Positions 49,440 through 60,949 of a stretch of 64,000 bases of DNA are shown one piece after another (within the stretch, counting starts at the first letter, position 1; the number at the start of each line of letters is the position of its first letter). The position numbers were made by a program, and so were the translations under genes. The DNA is from Salticus scenicus (Eukaryota; Arthropoda; Arachnida; Araneae; Salticidae), in NCBI GenBank assembly GCA_963930645.1, contig OZ005649.1, positions 379,769,887-379,833,886 of the forward strand, read 5' to 3'. A model generated the notes under the pieces. That model saw nothing but the letters and a program-made list of their open reading frames with translations, was not told the DNA's origin and did no database searches.

Positions 49440-50295
49440 ATAGAATACAGCAAAATTACATGAATTCACTGAATTAAGAGTGGGAATTTACCTACTGATT
49501 TGTATATCGGAGCAAATTTAGGTATAGTAATAGATCACTAGATTAAAATGTTTCTTACTCGCCTGCATACTTTAAAAAACAAACTTTCGCAAAATTATCG
49601 AACTAAGTGTGGAACTCTAATTAATGATCTGTATATATTATACAACAAACTTGTATTAAATCACATTGATCTGCATAGATCTCATAACATCGTTGCATGA
49701 AGTTACCGTTTATGAAAGTGATATCTTACCAATTGGTTTTCCTACGTTACACTACAACGTTGTGTACAGTTAATGTTTGCGAGAGAGGAACCTTATCTAC
49801 TGGTCTGCATATGTTACACAATAACATTGTTTAAAGTTACCGTTTGCCAAAGTGGAATCTTGCCTACTAATCTGCATACGTTACACAATACTATTGCGCA
49901 AAGTTACCCTTTGTCAGAGTGGGAACTTACCTTCCTTATCTCCATACGTTACACAACTCTACTGCGTAAAATTACCGTTTGCCAAATTGGAATCTTACCT
50001 ACTTATATTTAATGTGCCTTATATTTATATGCCTTACCTTATATTTAATGCGCATACGTCATACTACAATGGTGTGTAAAGTTACCGTTTGCGAGACTGG
50101 AAAACCTTATCTACTATTCTAAATATACTACACAACACACTTGTGTAAAATTACCCTTTGCGAGTGTGTACATTTTCTTACCTGTCTGTAAAGATTACGC
50201 AACTACAGTTGGTAATGTTTCTCAACAGAGTTGTGGCAAGTAATCTGCCTCAACATTGTTGAGTAAAGTTACACAAAATTTTTTACAGTGTACGA
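49440..50295. repeat. Degenerate ~67-bp minisatellite with a palindromic core (copy B)
   Basis: The counterpart of 18,375-19,219, with the same number and order of units, including the off-period insert TTATATTTATATGCC. The array length has been stable since duplication, which suggests it is an old block rather than an actively expanding satellite. Confidence 0.8.
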
Positions 50296-50339
50296 AACTA
50301 ACTGAATTTTGCTCAAGATAAAAAAGTTATTCGATTATT

Positions 50340-50367
50340 CAAAAAAAAAAAAAAAAAAAAAAAAAAA
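50340..50367. repeat. Poly-A tract
   Basis: About 27 A residues. Copy A has about 17 at 19,269-19,286. Confidence 0.85.
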
Positions 50368-50693
50368 GATATTTCTAGATATTTTTAAACAGCTACAGTG
50401 CAGACTTCTCAGGATGAATTTGGTAGAAAAATTTTCTTTCATATAAATTATTGGAATACTGAAAATATATTTTTTTAAAAGAAAAACTTTACATAAAATC
50501 TCTAAATTCGCATTCATTACTTTACATTCAAAACAATCATAAGAGAGACACATATATTTAGCGTAACATTATAGCTTTGTATACTCTTAAAATTTATATT
50601 TTTGATGATACGAAACTTTTATACCAGATACAATAAAAGAAATGTGATAAATTTAATAGTTTTGTGGAGATGATCTTCAAAAAGATCATGTTA

Positions 50694-50906
50694 CAGTCGG
50701 TAACAAAAGTGTCCGAACACTAGCAAAAATTCCTATGTAAAAAAAGTACACTTCATACGGTTTTGTTAAATAAATCCTTTTCGAATGATGTTCTTACACT
50801 GACTAAGAACAGGATTCGACAAGGATTTATGTAACAAATCCGTATGAAGTGTACTTTTTTTACATAGGAATTTTTGCTAGTGGTCGGACACTTTTGTTAC
50901 CGACTG
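50694..50906. mobile_element. Palindromic Tc1-type MITE, copy-B-specific insertion
   Basis: A 213-bp foldback with ends CAGTCGGTAACAAAAGTGTC and CGACTG, flanked by TA at 50,692-50,693 and 50,907-50,908. Copy A reads straight through at TA 19,611-19,612, so this is a clean filled/empty site pair. The arms are almost fully complementary. The same family is at 24,991 and 25,247. Confidence 0.92.
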
Positions 50907-51656
50907 TACATTTTTGAAGTCTCATCTAATGTGAGAACAATAGATATAGTGTTTGATAGATATAACAATATATATTATAATAAAACGTTTGCAATCAAAC
51001 ATATGGAGGAGAAGCCATTCTGTTAATAAGAATTACAATTTCATGTTATTTGTCGTTAATAACAGCAAGTTATAGAGTTTTGTTCTCAAGCACATAAAAT
51101 AAGTCACAACTTTTTGAATTTCTTTTCACTACTATTCAACATAAGCATGGGCAAAAAGAGACTGTCAAACATATATTTATAGAGGATTTGATGATTCAAA
51201 AAAATGTTAGAAACTAGTAGGTTCTTTATTTTCTGAGGTCCCCTGAATTAACATCGTACCATTGAGAAACAGATTCAATAATGCTTTTTTTTTCCCCCTA
51301 ACATATATAAGACAGTAGCTATTCAATTTGCACACATTATTAACTTTAATGATGACACAAATTTATTCTTCTCAGCAATTTATTACAAAAAACGGTTAGC
51401 TAGTGTTAATTATCAAGGTTTATAGTTCAACGGTTCTCATAAAAATAAATATGTTTTAAGATTTTATTTCACAGGTTGCTTTTTTGGCAAAATGTTTAGT
51501 ATTATTTTGTCGGCATTAGATGTCGTGAGTAATTGCCATACTGCTAGCAATTTAGACAACAAACAACAGCATTTAAATTAATAAATAAAACACTTTAAAA
51601 CAAGTATATAAGTTTTAAAAACATATATTTAATTAAAAGACGCATATTCCAAAGCT

Positions 51657-51687
51657 TTTCGCCCTGAAAAGCAGGGCATCATCAGGA
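51657..51687 (-). ncRNA. Hairpin with hammerhead-like core (copy B)
   Basis: On the minus strand: CCTGATGATGCCCTG, a CTTTT loop, CAGGGC, then GAAAAGC, and 10 bases later GCGTC. A CTGATGA box, a perfect 6-bp stem (GCCCTG/CAGGGC) and GAAA occur in hammerhead order. A weak stem III (A-U, mismatch, G-C, C-G) could place a GTC cleavage triplet. Against this, there is one extra base between CTGATGA and the stem, and no convincing stem I forms. Related hairpins are known near Penelope-like elements. Function is unproven. Confidence 0.3.
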
Positions 51688-51689
51688 AT

Positions 51690-52170
51690 TCTACATGGTT
51701 TTACACAATGTGCAGCTGTGTTACAAATATATATACCGTAAATCAGGTTAAAGCTACAATTACATCGCTACTTTAATGAAAAAAAAAATTAGTTCATTGG
51801 TTGGAGCCATTCTACATTAACACTGAGGCAACACTTGATTACTGCAACTTGCGTTGAAAAAATCAGTTTTGGATGGCTGCTGGAAAAGCTGGCGTGGTGG
51901 TAACATCAAGGTGAAAAAAACTTGTCGAGCAGTGGTAGTGAATGGAAGTCATTCTTTTGGAGGGTCAATGAATGGGAGCTGAAACACTAGACAGATGTTA
52001 ACAACTATTAGAAGAAATTTGTACGAAAACTTGTAGTGGAAAAGAATCAAACATTGAAAACAAACTGTGGATGGGAACATGAAACTTGAAGTGGCGGTAA
52101 CTATCGTTGGAGAAGGCTGCAGTAGTGTCCATAGAAACTGAAATGAAACTTGAAATTGAAGAGGTTACAT
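51690..52170. repeat. GC-richer interspersed repeat of unknown class (copy B)
   Basis: The counterpart of 20,396-20,890, lacking most of the TA tract. Short indels differ from copy A in positions that break every reading frame, so it is not coding. Confidence 0.45.
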
Positions 52171-52269
52171 ATTGTACTGGGAAAATATTAATGCAATTTT
52201 GCATTAATTTTTGCGTTATGTAAAAATAAATAAATAAAATAAGTAACGCTTTTTTCCGAAAAAAAAAAT

Positions 52270-53880
52270 ACTAATATTGTTAAATGAATTTAAAATATCT
52301 TTGAAACGATTTATGAATATCTTATCATAATACTTTTGGGTCTAAAATTAAAATATGAGTTGAATTTGGTAAATTCTTTAAAAATTAGTATTCGTAAATG
52401 ACCTGACACAACATCTTTAAAGATCTATATTTTATTTTTTCTCTTTTATCTAAATTAGAATTAGGGCAATGGCTATATAAATAAATGCTTATTTCCAACG
52501 TTAATCTGACTATCTTGTATGTTAACCAAAAATCTGGTACATTGAACCACGCCTTGCTGCGTTCCTAAAATTGTACGCTCATTTTATTATATTGTCATCA
52601 CAATTTTCAGATATACTTTTGCACATAATATTTTAGCATTAGAGCAGGCAAAAAAAAAAAAAAAAAATATTTTATTATTATTATAATTGACGGTAGTAGA
52701 GGCTATATAATAAAATGAATGTAAAATTTTAGAAACACCGCGTGGCTTTCTGAACTTTAAATTCAATTTTAAATTTCATTATTTGTATATATCAACCATA
52801 CATAATTATCAATTTTTAAAGGAATAATAACATGCATATATTTGTATATTTTTTATTTCTACATGAAGAAATAAATTATGAAATTTATTAGAAAATGATC
52901 AATGGATATTTAATATCAAAAGATGGAAATTATTGAATATATTCATATTAATTAATTGTTTCTTCATTTTTCTTACATTTCAAAAACAGATGAAAATTTT
53001 GCTTATAATTAATAAATAGATAGCAATATTACATATTAAAATATTAAAGATTCAAAAGAAACTTTAATAAACTTTAAGTAATTTTCCACCTAATTATGAA
53101 ATGAAGATTTTAGTCATATAAACATGTGCTTGATACATTTTTCTACGTTTAATTAAAAGTTTTATCGAAACTTTTTAATGTTATTATATCCAAATTGCTT
53201 CCTATACTCTATCAAACATGAAATTTTAATAAATATCCTTTAAAATGCATGAAATAAGTTATTAAATTTTTAATTTTCGATTCGAAAAAGCAATTTCATT
53301 TTTAATACTCGATAAAGTTGTTAAACTGTTTTGATATGTGATTCATTTTATAAAAGGAAATAATGCTTAAGAAACAATGATTAAAATGCCAGAAGATTTA
53401 ATTAAAGAAATATTCAAGATAACTTTTAATCCAAAGTTTTGTACGTTTCTTTATTATAATTTTCTTTTTCTTTCACTTTTCAATGTTGATATTTCGATTA
53501 CAGATATGTAGAAAACAATGCAGCCGAAAAACTTGAAGCATAAATTAACTATCGCTATCTGTAATAATAATCTATATATAATAAAATAGGCGAGGATAAG
53601 GAATAATATTTATAGATGGACAATATTTAAGCTCGCGGATTCAATTCATTGATGTAATAAGGTAATATGACGACCTTTGTCTGATGAGGTTATTTTATGG
53701 AAAAATGTACTTTTAACAGTTGCTTCTTCAAAATCTTTGCAAGCGTCATTTTAAACATATTAATATTTTAAAGATTTATATGCAACACTTTAAAAAATGT
53801 GAATTATTATCATAAATTGAGTAAAAAAATCATAATCATAAAAAGTATAATTAAAATAGGAATTAGTTTTTTAACACAAA
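52270..53880. other. AT-rich non-coding DNA (copy B)
   Basis: Colinear with 21,017-22,620 and very similar to it. No gene or repeat boundary is seen. Confidence 0.5.
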
Positions 53881-53883
53881 ATT

Positions 53884-54215
53884 TATGACAAAATAAATAA
53901 ATGAAAAGTCATCGCCAACAGAGCGACAAAAATTTAAAATTTTTCATGGGGGGGGGGGGCTCCTATACTAAAGCTGTACTGCTTGCGGAAGTATGAAAAC
54001 TGGGTCGTCAGTCATAAATTTTATTTTGAAATCTTTCGTTGAATGATTTTGCTTTCACCATATCACAATATTAATTTGATTTTCATAATAATTTGGCTTC
54101 TGGTAAATTAAAATTTTAACTAGATGAGAAAATTGATATATTATTTATGAGTTTCCAATTTTAAAGGTAAATATGAAAGAAATAAAGCGCGAAAATGGGT
54201 TTGCTAGTTTTAATA
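53884..54215 (-). repeat. Dispersed element with ACTAGCAAACCCAT start (copy B)
   Basis: The counterpart of 22,621-22,940. The G run after TTTTCATG has about 12 residues here and 6 in copy A, and about ten bases near the ACTAGC end are deleted. Confidence 0.5.
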
Positions 54216-55294
54216 ATAATAAAATAAAATCATATAAAAAATCAGAGATAAACCTGAAATATTTTTTATAAAATAAAAGCATTTTGTATAATTTTAAGTA
54301 GAAAAACAATTGTTTGAAAGTATTACTCTACAATATTTTTAAACAGCAATGTTAAACAGATAACGTTAGAAATGTGCTATTTATATACATACATATATAT
54401 ATATTATATATATATATAAGGTTAATTGCCCCTAACTAGTTGCAGTTCAAGAATTATTCATAATATATTAATGCGATATTTTATAAAGTGCTTGTTCAAT
54501 TTTTGAACAAGTGCGAATGCGCACAATGTAAAAATTTAATTTATTATGTATTTAATCTCATATTAATTTAAATTTTATAATCGTTCTTGTACGCTGATAA
54601 ATTTTAACTACTATATAAATTCTAAATTAGCTTAATGTGATGATTAAAAATTTAATCGCAAACTACAGTCAAATATTTAAAAATGTAAACAGCGTATTAG
54701 AACGCTGTTAATGAAGGAAATGTCCTATTAAACCCACTGCTAAGCTTTGAATTGAGAATGATTAATGGCAAGACTTATTTGGGTAAACATATTTTCCGGG
54801 CACTGCCCGAAATTGAGTCTTTGATGACTGCGTTCACATTAATTGTATGAAAAGATAAATTACCTATTTAGATGATGATGTTACTTAGATAATAATTCTG
54901 CAGGTCTATTTAATGTCATTTTGGAACACTTTATCTATACTATTTCAAAACTTTTGTACCCATAAAAAATTTGCAATCTGTGTATATTGTCACACTAATA
55001 GTTGTCATTCTGAGAAGTTATATAAAAGCCAAAAAAATGTCATTAAATTCGAATTCTTATTTGAAAATGCATTTAATAGTCAAAAATTAATATATTGAAA
55101 TACACGGTGTTTCAATAGAACTCTTTAAATTTAATTGCAAAAATTTTTCTAATTGTATATGGTTTCGCTAATATGATTCTAATTTTTTTATTGGCATATA
55201 TATATTATATATTAAATTATTCGTATGGAAATGAAAAATATATTCTACTTGTAAAATATCTTGATATGCGACATTTTTATCACAATTTTATGTA

Positions 55295-56620
55295 GGGGAA
55301 TGTCTCCTTTTATGGGTATTCTCCGGTAATGGGCACTCCACCATATCGTCTAACCGAAAGCAAATATGGTGTATTTGAGTACTGTCAAACTTGTGTAGTG
55401 ATAGTACGTAGTTTTTCTGCTAACACCGAAGTGAATAGACATTTTTTGTTTAGTAAGTGCAAGCTTCGAAAAAACATTTTGTTAAAAACAACACAAAAGT
55501 AATTTGTGAATATTTTCAGAATGCAATAAATCAAAGTGAATTAATTAAAAGATTTAAGTGCAATGTATATTCATGCAGTATTTTCATTATCTTTTGTGAC
55601 GCAATATCGAATTTAACCAAAATGCGGACCGAAATTTGCTTTTTCTGTTATTATAAAAATGGATTCAGTTTCCGGTTGTGTTCCCCTTCATGTAACGATT
55701 GTGAGTACACTTTTTTTTTTTCTTTTTTTTAAGCGTGTTTGATTTACAAGCTTTAAAATTGGTCGTTTATGTCAACACAACATATTTATTAGTATTTTTT
55801 TTATATACTTTTAGGAATTATTAGCCATGTCAACCACCGAAAAGTCAACCAATTCAAAAGAAATGGATTTTAATGCGCTGGTTAAAGACATTTAGGATTG
55901 CTTAGTAGATTAAAAAAAAAAAAAAAAAAAAAAATCCATAAAACTGACTGCTGGAGAATATGAACTTCCTCGCAGCATCTTTGTTCCTCCAGGAGAAGCC
56001 TGGAAAAAGTAAGGTAACTCAACCTGTCAAACTGCCGGCCAAGCGCACTAAAAACAGGAACATTCACAATCTGATAAGGATGTTGACTTCTGCATCATCT
56101 GTTTGGAGCACCTGCTACCATGCCTAACAAGAGCCAACTAAACCAAATGCAAGCAGTGTGATCGTCAGTTGCATTTGAAGGGCGCCAATATACATACAAA
56201 TTATTTTATTTTCAAGCATTTCACTTCTGATTTGCAGGATGAAGAAGATGACGAGTAAAACTGGAAAATTGCGATTTTCTGTTGTTATTTTGGCCACTGA
56301 ATCCTTATAATATGAATGAATTTTGTTACTTTCTGCATTTATGGTGTTTTTATTTTTGTTTTTTTTTATTATATTGCCATTTTTTAGCGTATTTTTCAAG
56401 TGTGCCCTCAAACGGGTACAAAATTTTTTTTGACCAAAATTGATCACTTCACAAAATTGGTGACAAAACTTTTCTACTTGACGGAATCGATACAGTTACC
56501 TTATCAAACATAGGATAAGGGTTCTAACTTTCATTAGTATTCATATGCTTCCATAATATTTCATCTATCAAAAGTTATAAACCAAAATCAAAACTGTGCC
56601 CACAGCCGGAGATATTACCC
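55295..56620 (+). mobile_element. Pogo/DDE1-like transposon remnant
   Basis: The ends are imperfect inverted repeats: left GGGGAATGTCTCC...CTCCGGTAATGGGCAC, right (reverse complement) GGGTAATATCTCCGGCTGTG then GGCAC. TA flanks both sides (55,293-55,294 and 56,621-56,622), as in the Tc1/mariner/pogo superfamily. At 1,326 bp it has lost most of its transposase. Only a C-terminal fragment with a PHD-like cysteine pattern is left. A 91-codon ORF at 55,457-55,732 has no recognised domain. Confidence 0.65.
56085..56258 (+). pseudogene. C-terminal zinc-finger end of a DDE1/pogo-like transposase
   Basis: In one frame the sequence reads VDFCIICLEHLLPCLTRAN, a stop, TKCKQCDRQLHLKGANIHT, NYFIFKHFTSDLQDEEDDE and a stop at 56,256-56,258. 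The CxxC...CxxC...H spacing with an acidic end matches the PHD-like C-terminus of many arthropod pogo/jerky-type transposases. Several expected Cys are replaced (Gly, Phe). Upstream, VTQPVKLPAKRTKNRN is in another frame. It is inactive. Confidence 0.6.
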
Positions 56621-56627
56621 TACATTT

Positions 56628-57480
56628 TTTGCTTCCATTATCCGACTACCGTAGGTAATGGAAGTATTGTATTCCTCGATACCGCGTTTTCACCTGATTT
56701 ACATGTTTTAAGGTCTCCTGAGTCCAAATTAGTTTTTGGCAATTGGACTCTGTGTGTGTGTGTGCGTGTATGTATGTGTCAGGGAAATCTTCTGACTATC
56801 ATATCTTCAAAACTAATAAAGATAGAACTACGAAACTTTAGAATCGAGACAGGTTTGGTGTACAAATGAATTTGTACATCGAAAACCGGACATCGAAAAC
56901 CGGAAGTGGTACCATAAGTTTGTATCTCAAAAACAGCTCTAACGATTTTCTTCTAAGTTGCTATATAAACTCTCTACTAGATGTCCTTTCGAATGATATA
57001 GCTGGTTAGTTCAGTAAAATTGACAGGCATCCTGTATAAATAACTCAATTTCAGGCCGCGCAAGTGCATTCCTTTAAAAACGGCTGCACGGATTTTTTTT
57101 TCAAACTTGTCATATTAACTGCCTTTTAAACATCACTTTACACATATTTATTGTTTTCCGGTCAATATATGAGTATGTAGCGTTTTGGCAAAAGTCGGTA
57201 TCTCAAAAACGGCTCTAATGATTTTCTTGAAAATTGTTACATAAATCCATTTTAGATATGCTTTCTTATGTATTACGTGGTTATTAAAAGAAAACTAACA
57301 GTCATCCTGATTAGGTAGATCAGTTTTAGATGTCGGAAATTAATGTTTCGAAAAATGGCTAAACCGATTTTTTATCTTCTTACTATTTTTAAATTCGCTA
57401 TGTAAATATATTTTATATATCTTTATATTTGTTTAAACTTTTTCTTACTAGAACATTTTCAGGTGTCTAATTTGTTAGGT
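56628..57480. repeat. Interspersed repeat with repeated TCTCAAAAACGGCTCTAA modules
   Basis: It begins TTCCATTATCCGACTACCGT...GGAAGTATTGTATTCC, passes a GTGT-rich stretch (56,751-56,778), and then repeats a module of about 130-150 bp. Each module has (G)TATCTCAAAAACGGCTCTAA, GATTTTCTT, TATATAAACT and a CATCCTG block (from about 56,925, 57,060, 57,205 and, weakly, 57,335). It is non-coding. The same modules recur at 60,950-61,240. Confidence 0.55.
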
Positions 57481-58019
57481 AAATTTTAGTTCTTCTGATC
57501 ATATTATCTCCAAAAAATGCATATAATACATGTAATAGTAAGTAATGCAAATCATGTGGTTGTTACACACCAGATTTTTAATTATTATTTGTTATTATTA
57601 ATTTATATCTACGTTGCCTAATTCATGTAGTAAAATTCACTTTTTTTAAATGCAATTTATTACCACACAAATTGTTTTACATTTGTACCATGAGAAATAG
57701 TTCTTTTTAATATCTTTTAATGAAATGTATTTAATAATATTGTCAGGCTATTTGATGAAAAAAATCATAAAACTAGAAAATCGTTTAATTTTTTCTTCCG
57801 TTATCTTATAAGGTTTGTCCAAAAGTAATGAAAATGAAATTTTAGGGCCAAGCAGAAGGCCAAAGGGTGGAGTTTGCGGATGGTACGCGTGGTGGGGACT
57901 TTAGCTGCAGAGTCTGGTGGACGTCAGCTGGCCTTGAGCCTTTGCAGTGCAAGGGTCGCTTGTGAAGCAGATACATGTTTGAAAGTGGTGTTAAGTTTTC
58001 AGAATGCAGTGAAGAATCG

Positions 58020-58640
58020 ATGTTGCGAAACGCTATAAAATTTTGTGTAAAATTTAAAAAATCGGCAACTGAAACGCTTTATGTGTTACGGGGTGCCTAC
58101 AGGAAAGATCCTTTGTCCAAGGCTCAATTTTTTATGTAGCTCAAAGCCTTCAAAGACAGAAGAGAGGACGTTGATGACAGACAACGCACTATGCGCTCAT
58201 TAAATTCTCAAACTTCAAACAATATGGCTGAAATTAAAGCAATTGTAGACTCTGGTCCTCGAATGAGTGTAAAAATGATTCTGGACGTGTTGGATCCGAT
58301 TGTGCATTAAATCATCACAGAAGAACTTCAAATATAGAATATTTGTGCCAAGTTCCTGACTCAGCCTTTTGCAAAAGACTGCATTGCAATGCAGTTCCAA
58401 CCATCGTATTGTCCCAATCGGTCACCGAAAGACTCATTTCTATTCCCCAGGATAAAACTCATCTTAAATGGTCATCGTTTTGACAATCTGCAGAATTTGG
58501 AGGGGGGGGGGGGAAATCACACGGTTTGAACAGCATTCCTGTATTAGACTTCCAGGTGAACATCAATGCGTCGCAAAACGTTTGACAAGGTAGTATTAAC
58601 GCAAGAAAAGGGCATCCCAAAGAACATTAAATGTCTGTAA
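58020..58640 (+). pseudogene. Decayed mariner transposase
   Basis: From ATG at 58,020: MLRNAIKFCVKFKKSATETL, LRGAYRKDPLSKAQFFM, stop, then LKAFKDRREDVDDRQRTMRS, MAEIKAIVDSGPRMSVKMIL and IITEELQI...NICAKFL. This is the N-terminal DNA-binding half of mariner transposases (GKSATET, AFKDGREDVEDD). It then jumps to QPSYCPNRSPKDSFLFPRIK and LILNGHRFDNLQNLE, equivalent to the C-terminal SPDLAPCDFFLFPKLK region. Most of the catalytic core between them is deleted. Several stops and a 12-G run (58,502-58,513) break the frame. Confidence 0.88.
58502..58513. repeat. Run of 12 G
   Basis: A homopolymer inside the mariner pseudogene, unusual in this AT-rich sequence. It may be slippage or a consensus error. 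Confidence 0.8.
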
Positions 58641-58829
58641 ATTTATCTTCAAATAAACGAATTTTATGTAATCAATCTCATTACTTTCTGTACAGATGCT
58701 GTACAACCGTACGTATTGTATTTGTTCAAAAGTTTCGTTATCGATTTTTTACCACATTTGCATTTTTTAATGTTTTTTTAGTCCAAACATAGAGATTTTT
58801 TTTTTACCTGAAATAGTCAAATCGTATGT

Positions 58830-59009
58830 GTAAGTGTCAGAAGCGAGGAGTGGTCCAGAAAACTATGGAAGCGCCGAAGCGAATCACCTCCAAAAGAAGA
58901 GGAAGAACCAATTCAGTCTTTCGACGAAGCGACATTACTTGATTACTTTTTCAAAATCTTAAATAGGGGAAGCGCTGCTTCCATCGCTTCCATGGACGCT
59001 TCGCCACTG
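58830..59009 (-). mobile_element. Possible hAT transposon end
   Basis: Read from 59,009 on the minus strand, the sequence begins CAGTGGCGAAGCGTCCATGG followed by GAAGCGATGGAAGCAGCGC. Termini starting CAGTGGCG are typical of hAT elements. The block is markedly GC-richer than its flanks. The other end and the 8-bp target duplication are not found, so this is one terminus of a fragment at best. Confidence 0.4.
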
Positions 59010-59784
59010 GTTAGTGCATATCTGTTTAATATTGCATGGATATTTTTCGAGAGTAGTTCGTTTACTACAACTTCTCCGAACATTCTCTTGCTATAAATAA
59101 GCTAAAAAATTACAGTCAAAACTTGAATAAAAAATCAAATATGGGTTTACTGAACTTAAGGCACTGGGATAGTGTACCGAGCTGTTAATTGAATGTGTTT
59201 GTTTAGTTTAACTTAAAGCGCTTTGGCTAGTGATAGGAAGAAAATTAGCATAGTACCTTCTCTAAAGTTTTTACTTTCGTAGAGACAAACGCTTCTCAGC
59301 TTATTGCTGTCTCCAAATTACCAGGATCTGAAATTTATCTTATTATTTATTAAATTATATCACTAGAGAACAAATATGCAAGCGTCGCATCCCAAATCAT
59401 CAGTAAAATTCATCCCAGTCCATCAATATCTGAAACACCTTCGCAGACAAGGAAATCTTCAAACAAAATTTTACCTTTTAACTAACTTCCACCAAACATT
59501 TTCCAGAACTCACTTTCGGGATCCAGACATGAAATAGACCCCGAATACACGAAACTCGAGAATTTCCATGAACATAATAAGGCGTCTAACAATGCGTGAG
59601 GAATCTTTTAATTACTATATCTCAAAAACAACAACAACAAAAATAAAATAAAATAAAATAAAATAAAATCTGACTTAGTTTAACATATATTTAATGTAAA
59701 AAAATAAATAAACGATTCATATTTTTGCGCGTGGTAAGTTGTTTGTAAATAAAAAAAGAGGTATTTAATTATTGAGGGAACTTT
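59010..59784. other. AT-rich non-coding DNA
   Basis: No gene is seen. An (AAAAT)n run lies at 59,639-59,669. Confidence 0.5.
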
Positions 59785-60021
59785 CCCCACTAAAAATAAT
59801 CTCAAGATATTCTGTAGATATTTTTAGAGAAAATCTACAGAATATCTTAAGTTATTTGGCCCATTTTTAAAAATGTTTACAAAATTTCTTTATATTTTTT
59901 TCAAACTTTCTGAAGATGTTTTATAAAAAATGATAACTCTTCAAAATATTTTAAAATATTTTAAGAAAGTCTTAAGAAAGTACTATTTTCTCAAGAATAT
60001 CTTCGGATTATTTTAGTGGGG
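59785..60021. mobile_element. 237-bp inverted-repeat element (MITE-like)
   Basis: The left end CCCCACTAAAAATAATCTCA and the right end, reverse-complemented, CCCCACTAAAATAATCCGAA both continue into AGATATTCT and (G)AGAAAAT. The terminal inverted repeats are about 37-45 bp. Near the left end a second inverted pair occurs (AAGATATTCTGTAGAT and ATCTACAGAATATCTT). No ORF. No target duplication is evident, so the superfamily is open. Confidence 0.65.
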
Positions 60022-60945
60022 GTTATTCCTTTAAAATCTAGTAAATCTGTCGTCCAAGCCACATAAGTAATACAAAAAGAATTATTCAATACATGGGACA
60101 CAAATATCATTTTTTCAGTAAATGTAACAAAAGATTATTACGCAATCTGTCATTGTTAAGCCTAGAAATCAAGTTTTAAAATAGAATCTACTTGAATGAA
60201 GATTTTCTCCATTCATACTCTTTGATGCAGATGAGCGGCGTGAAATCACTCCATAATACTAAAATAGAGACTAAACTCCGCTTAAAATTGAAAATTCACT
60301 ACCAGTTTCTGGCTAATTCAAACTCTTTTTTTTTTTTTTTCCGCCAATTTTTATCACTAATCACACCAAGTCATCAAGCATGTCACCAAGGTAGACTTAC
60401 ACGTGCTCTTTCTTATATTTTTACGCCAGCATCCTTTATAATAAAGCTAAAGCGTTTCTTCCTTTATAACAATATAAATGCAGACTCAATTATTAATTTT
60501 TGTTAATTTCTCGAAACAGAATTTTAGAGGTTACAATATTTGGTCATATAATAATCAAGCATTTTACGTTTTCTAAGTAATTTGAAACTAGAAAGTCATA
60601 TAGTAGCTAAAAAGAGAGTAAATATACTAAATATTATAACGAATCTACATAAAAATTTTCTAAAGTGTACAAAATCTATTTTTGAATTATACGAGATACA
60701 TTCATAAATATATGTATACTTACACAGAAGCATAGTCACATACAGAAGTCAATAGAAATCTTGTAAAATCGTGAATATCACGAATGCACAATATACTGAA
60801 AATGCAGAAATTTAAAACGAAACAAAAAATGTTTAACAGTCATAAATATAATTTTTAACATCCTACAGCTAAACATTTTTGAATTATGCAAGATACGAAA
60901 TCCGTTTTGAAAATCGCTTTCATATATAATACTTCACTTTACTTC
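60022..60945. other. AT-rich non-coding DNA
   Basis: A 104-codon ORF at 60,192-60,506 reads through a poly-T tract and has no recognisable domain. No repeat boundary is seen. Confidence 0.5.
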
Positions 60946-60949
60946 CAAA

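Larger units (their letters stand above)
28639..55210. repeat. Copy B of the ~26-kb direct duplication
   Basis: This block is colinear with copy A in the same orientation. It differs by B-only insertions (about 30,720-34,160, 34,597-34,975, 41,782-41,995, 50,694-50,906), a replaced segment (37,117-37,772), an internal deletion inside the CAGGGTG transposon, and loss of the A-only minisatellite and of the A-only 2.2-kb block. Homology fades after about 55,210, again beside a TA-rich stretch. Poly-A and (TA)n tracts differ freely in length between the copies. Confidence 0.95.
57808..58700 (+). mobile_element. Mariner transposon remnant
   Basis: The left end AGGTTTGTCCAAAAGTAATG matches the TTAGGTTG-type terminal repeat of mariner elements. 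The right end CTCATTACTTTCTGTACAG is its imperfect complement. The body is GC-richer than its flanks and encodes a broken transposase. The right boundary is approximate. Confidence 0.8.
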
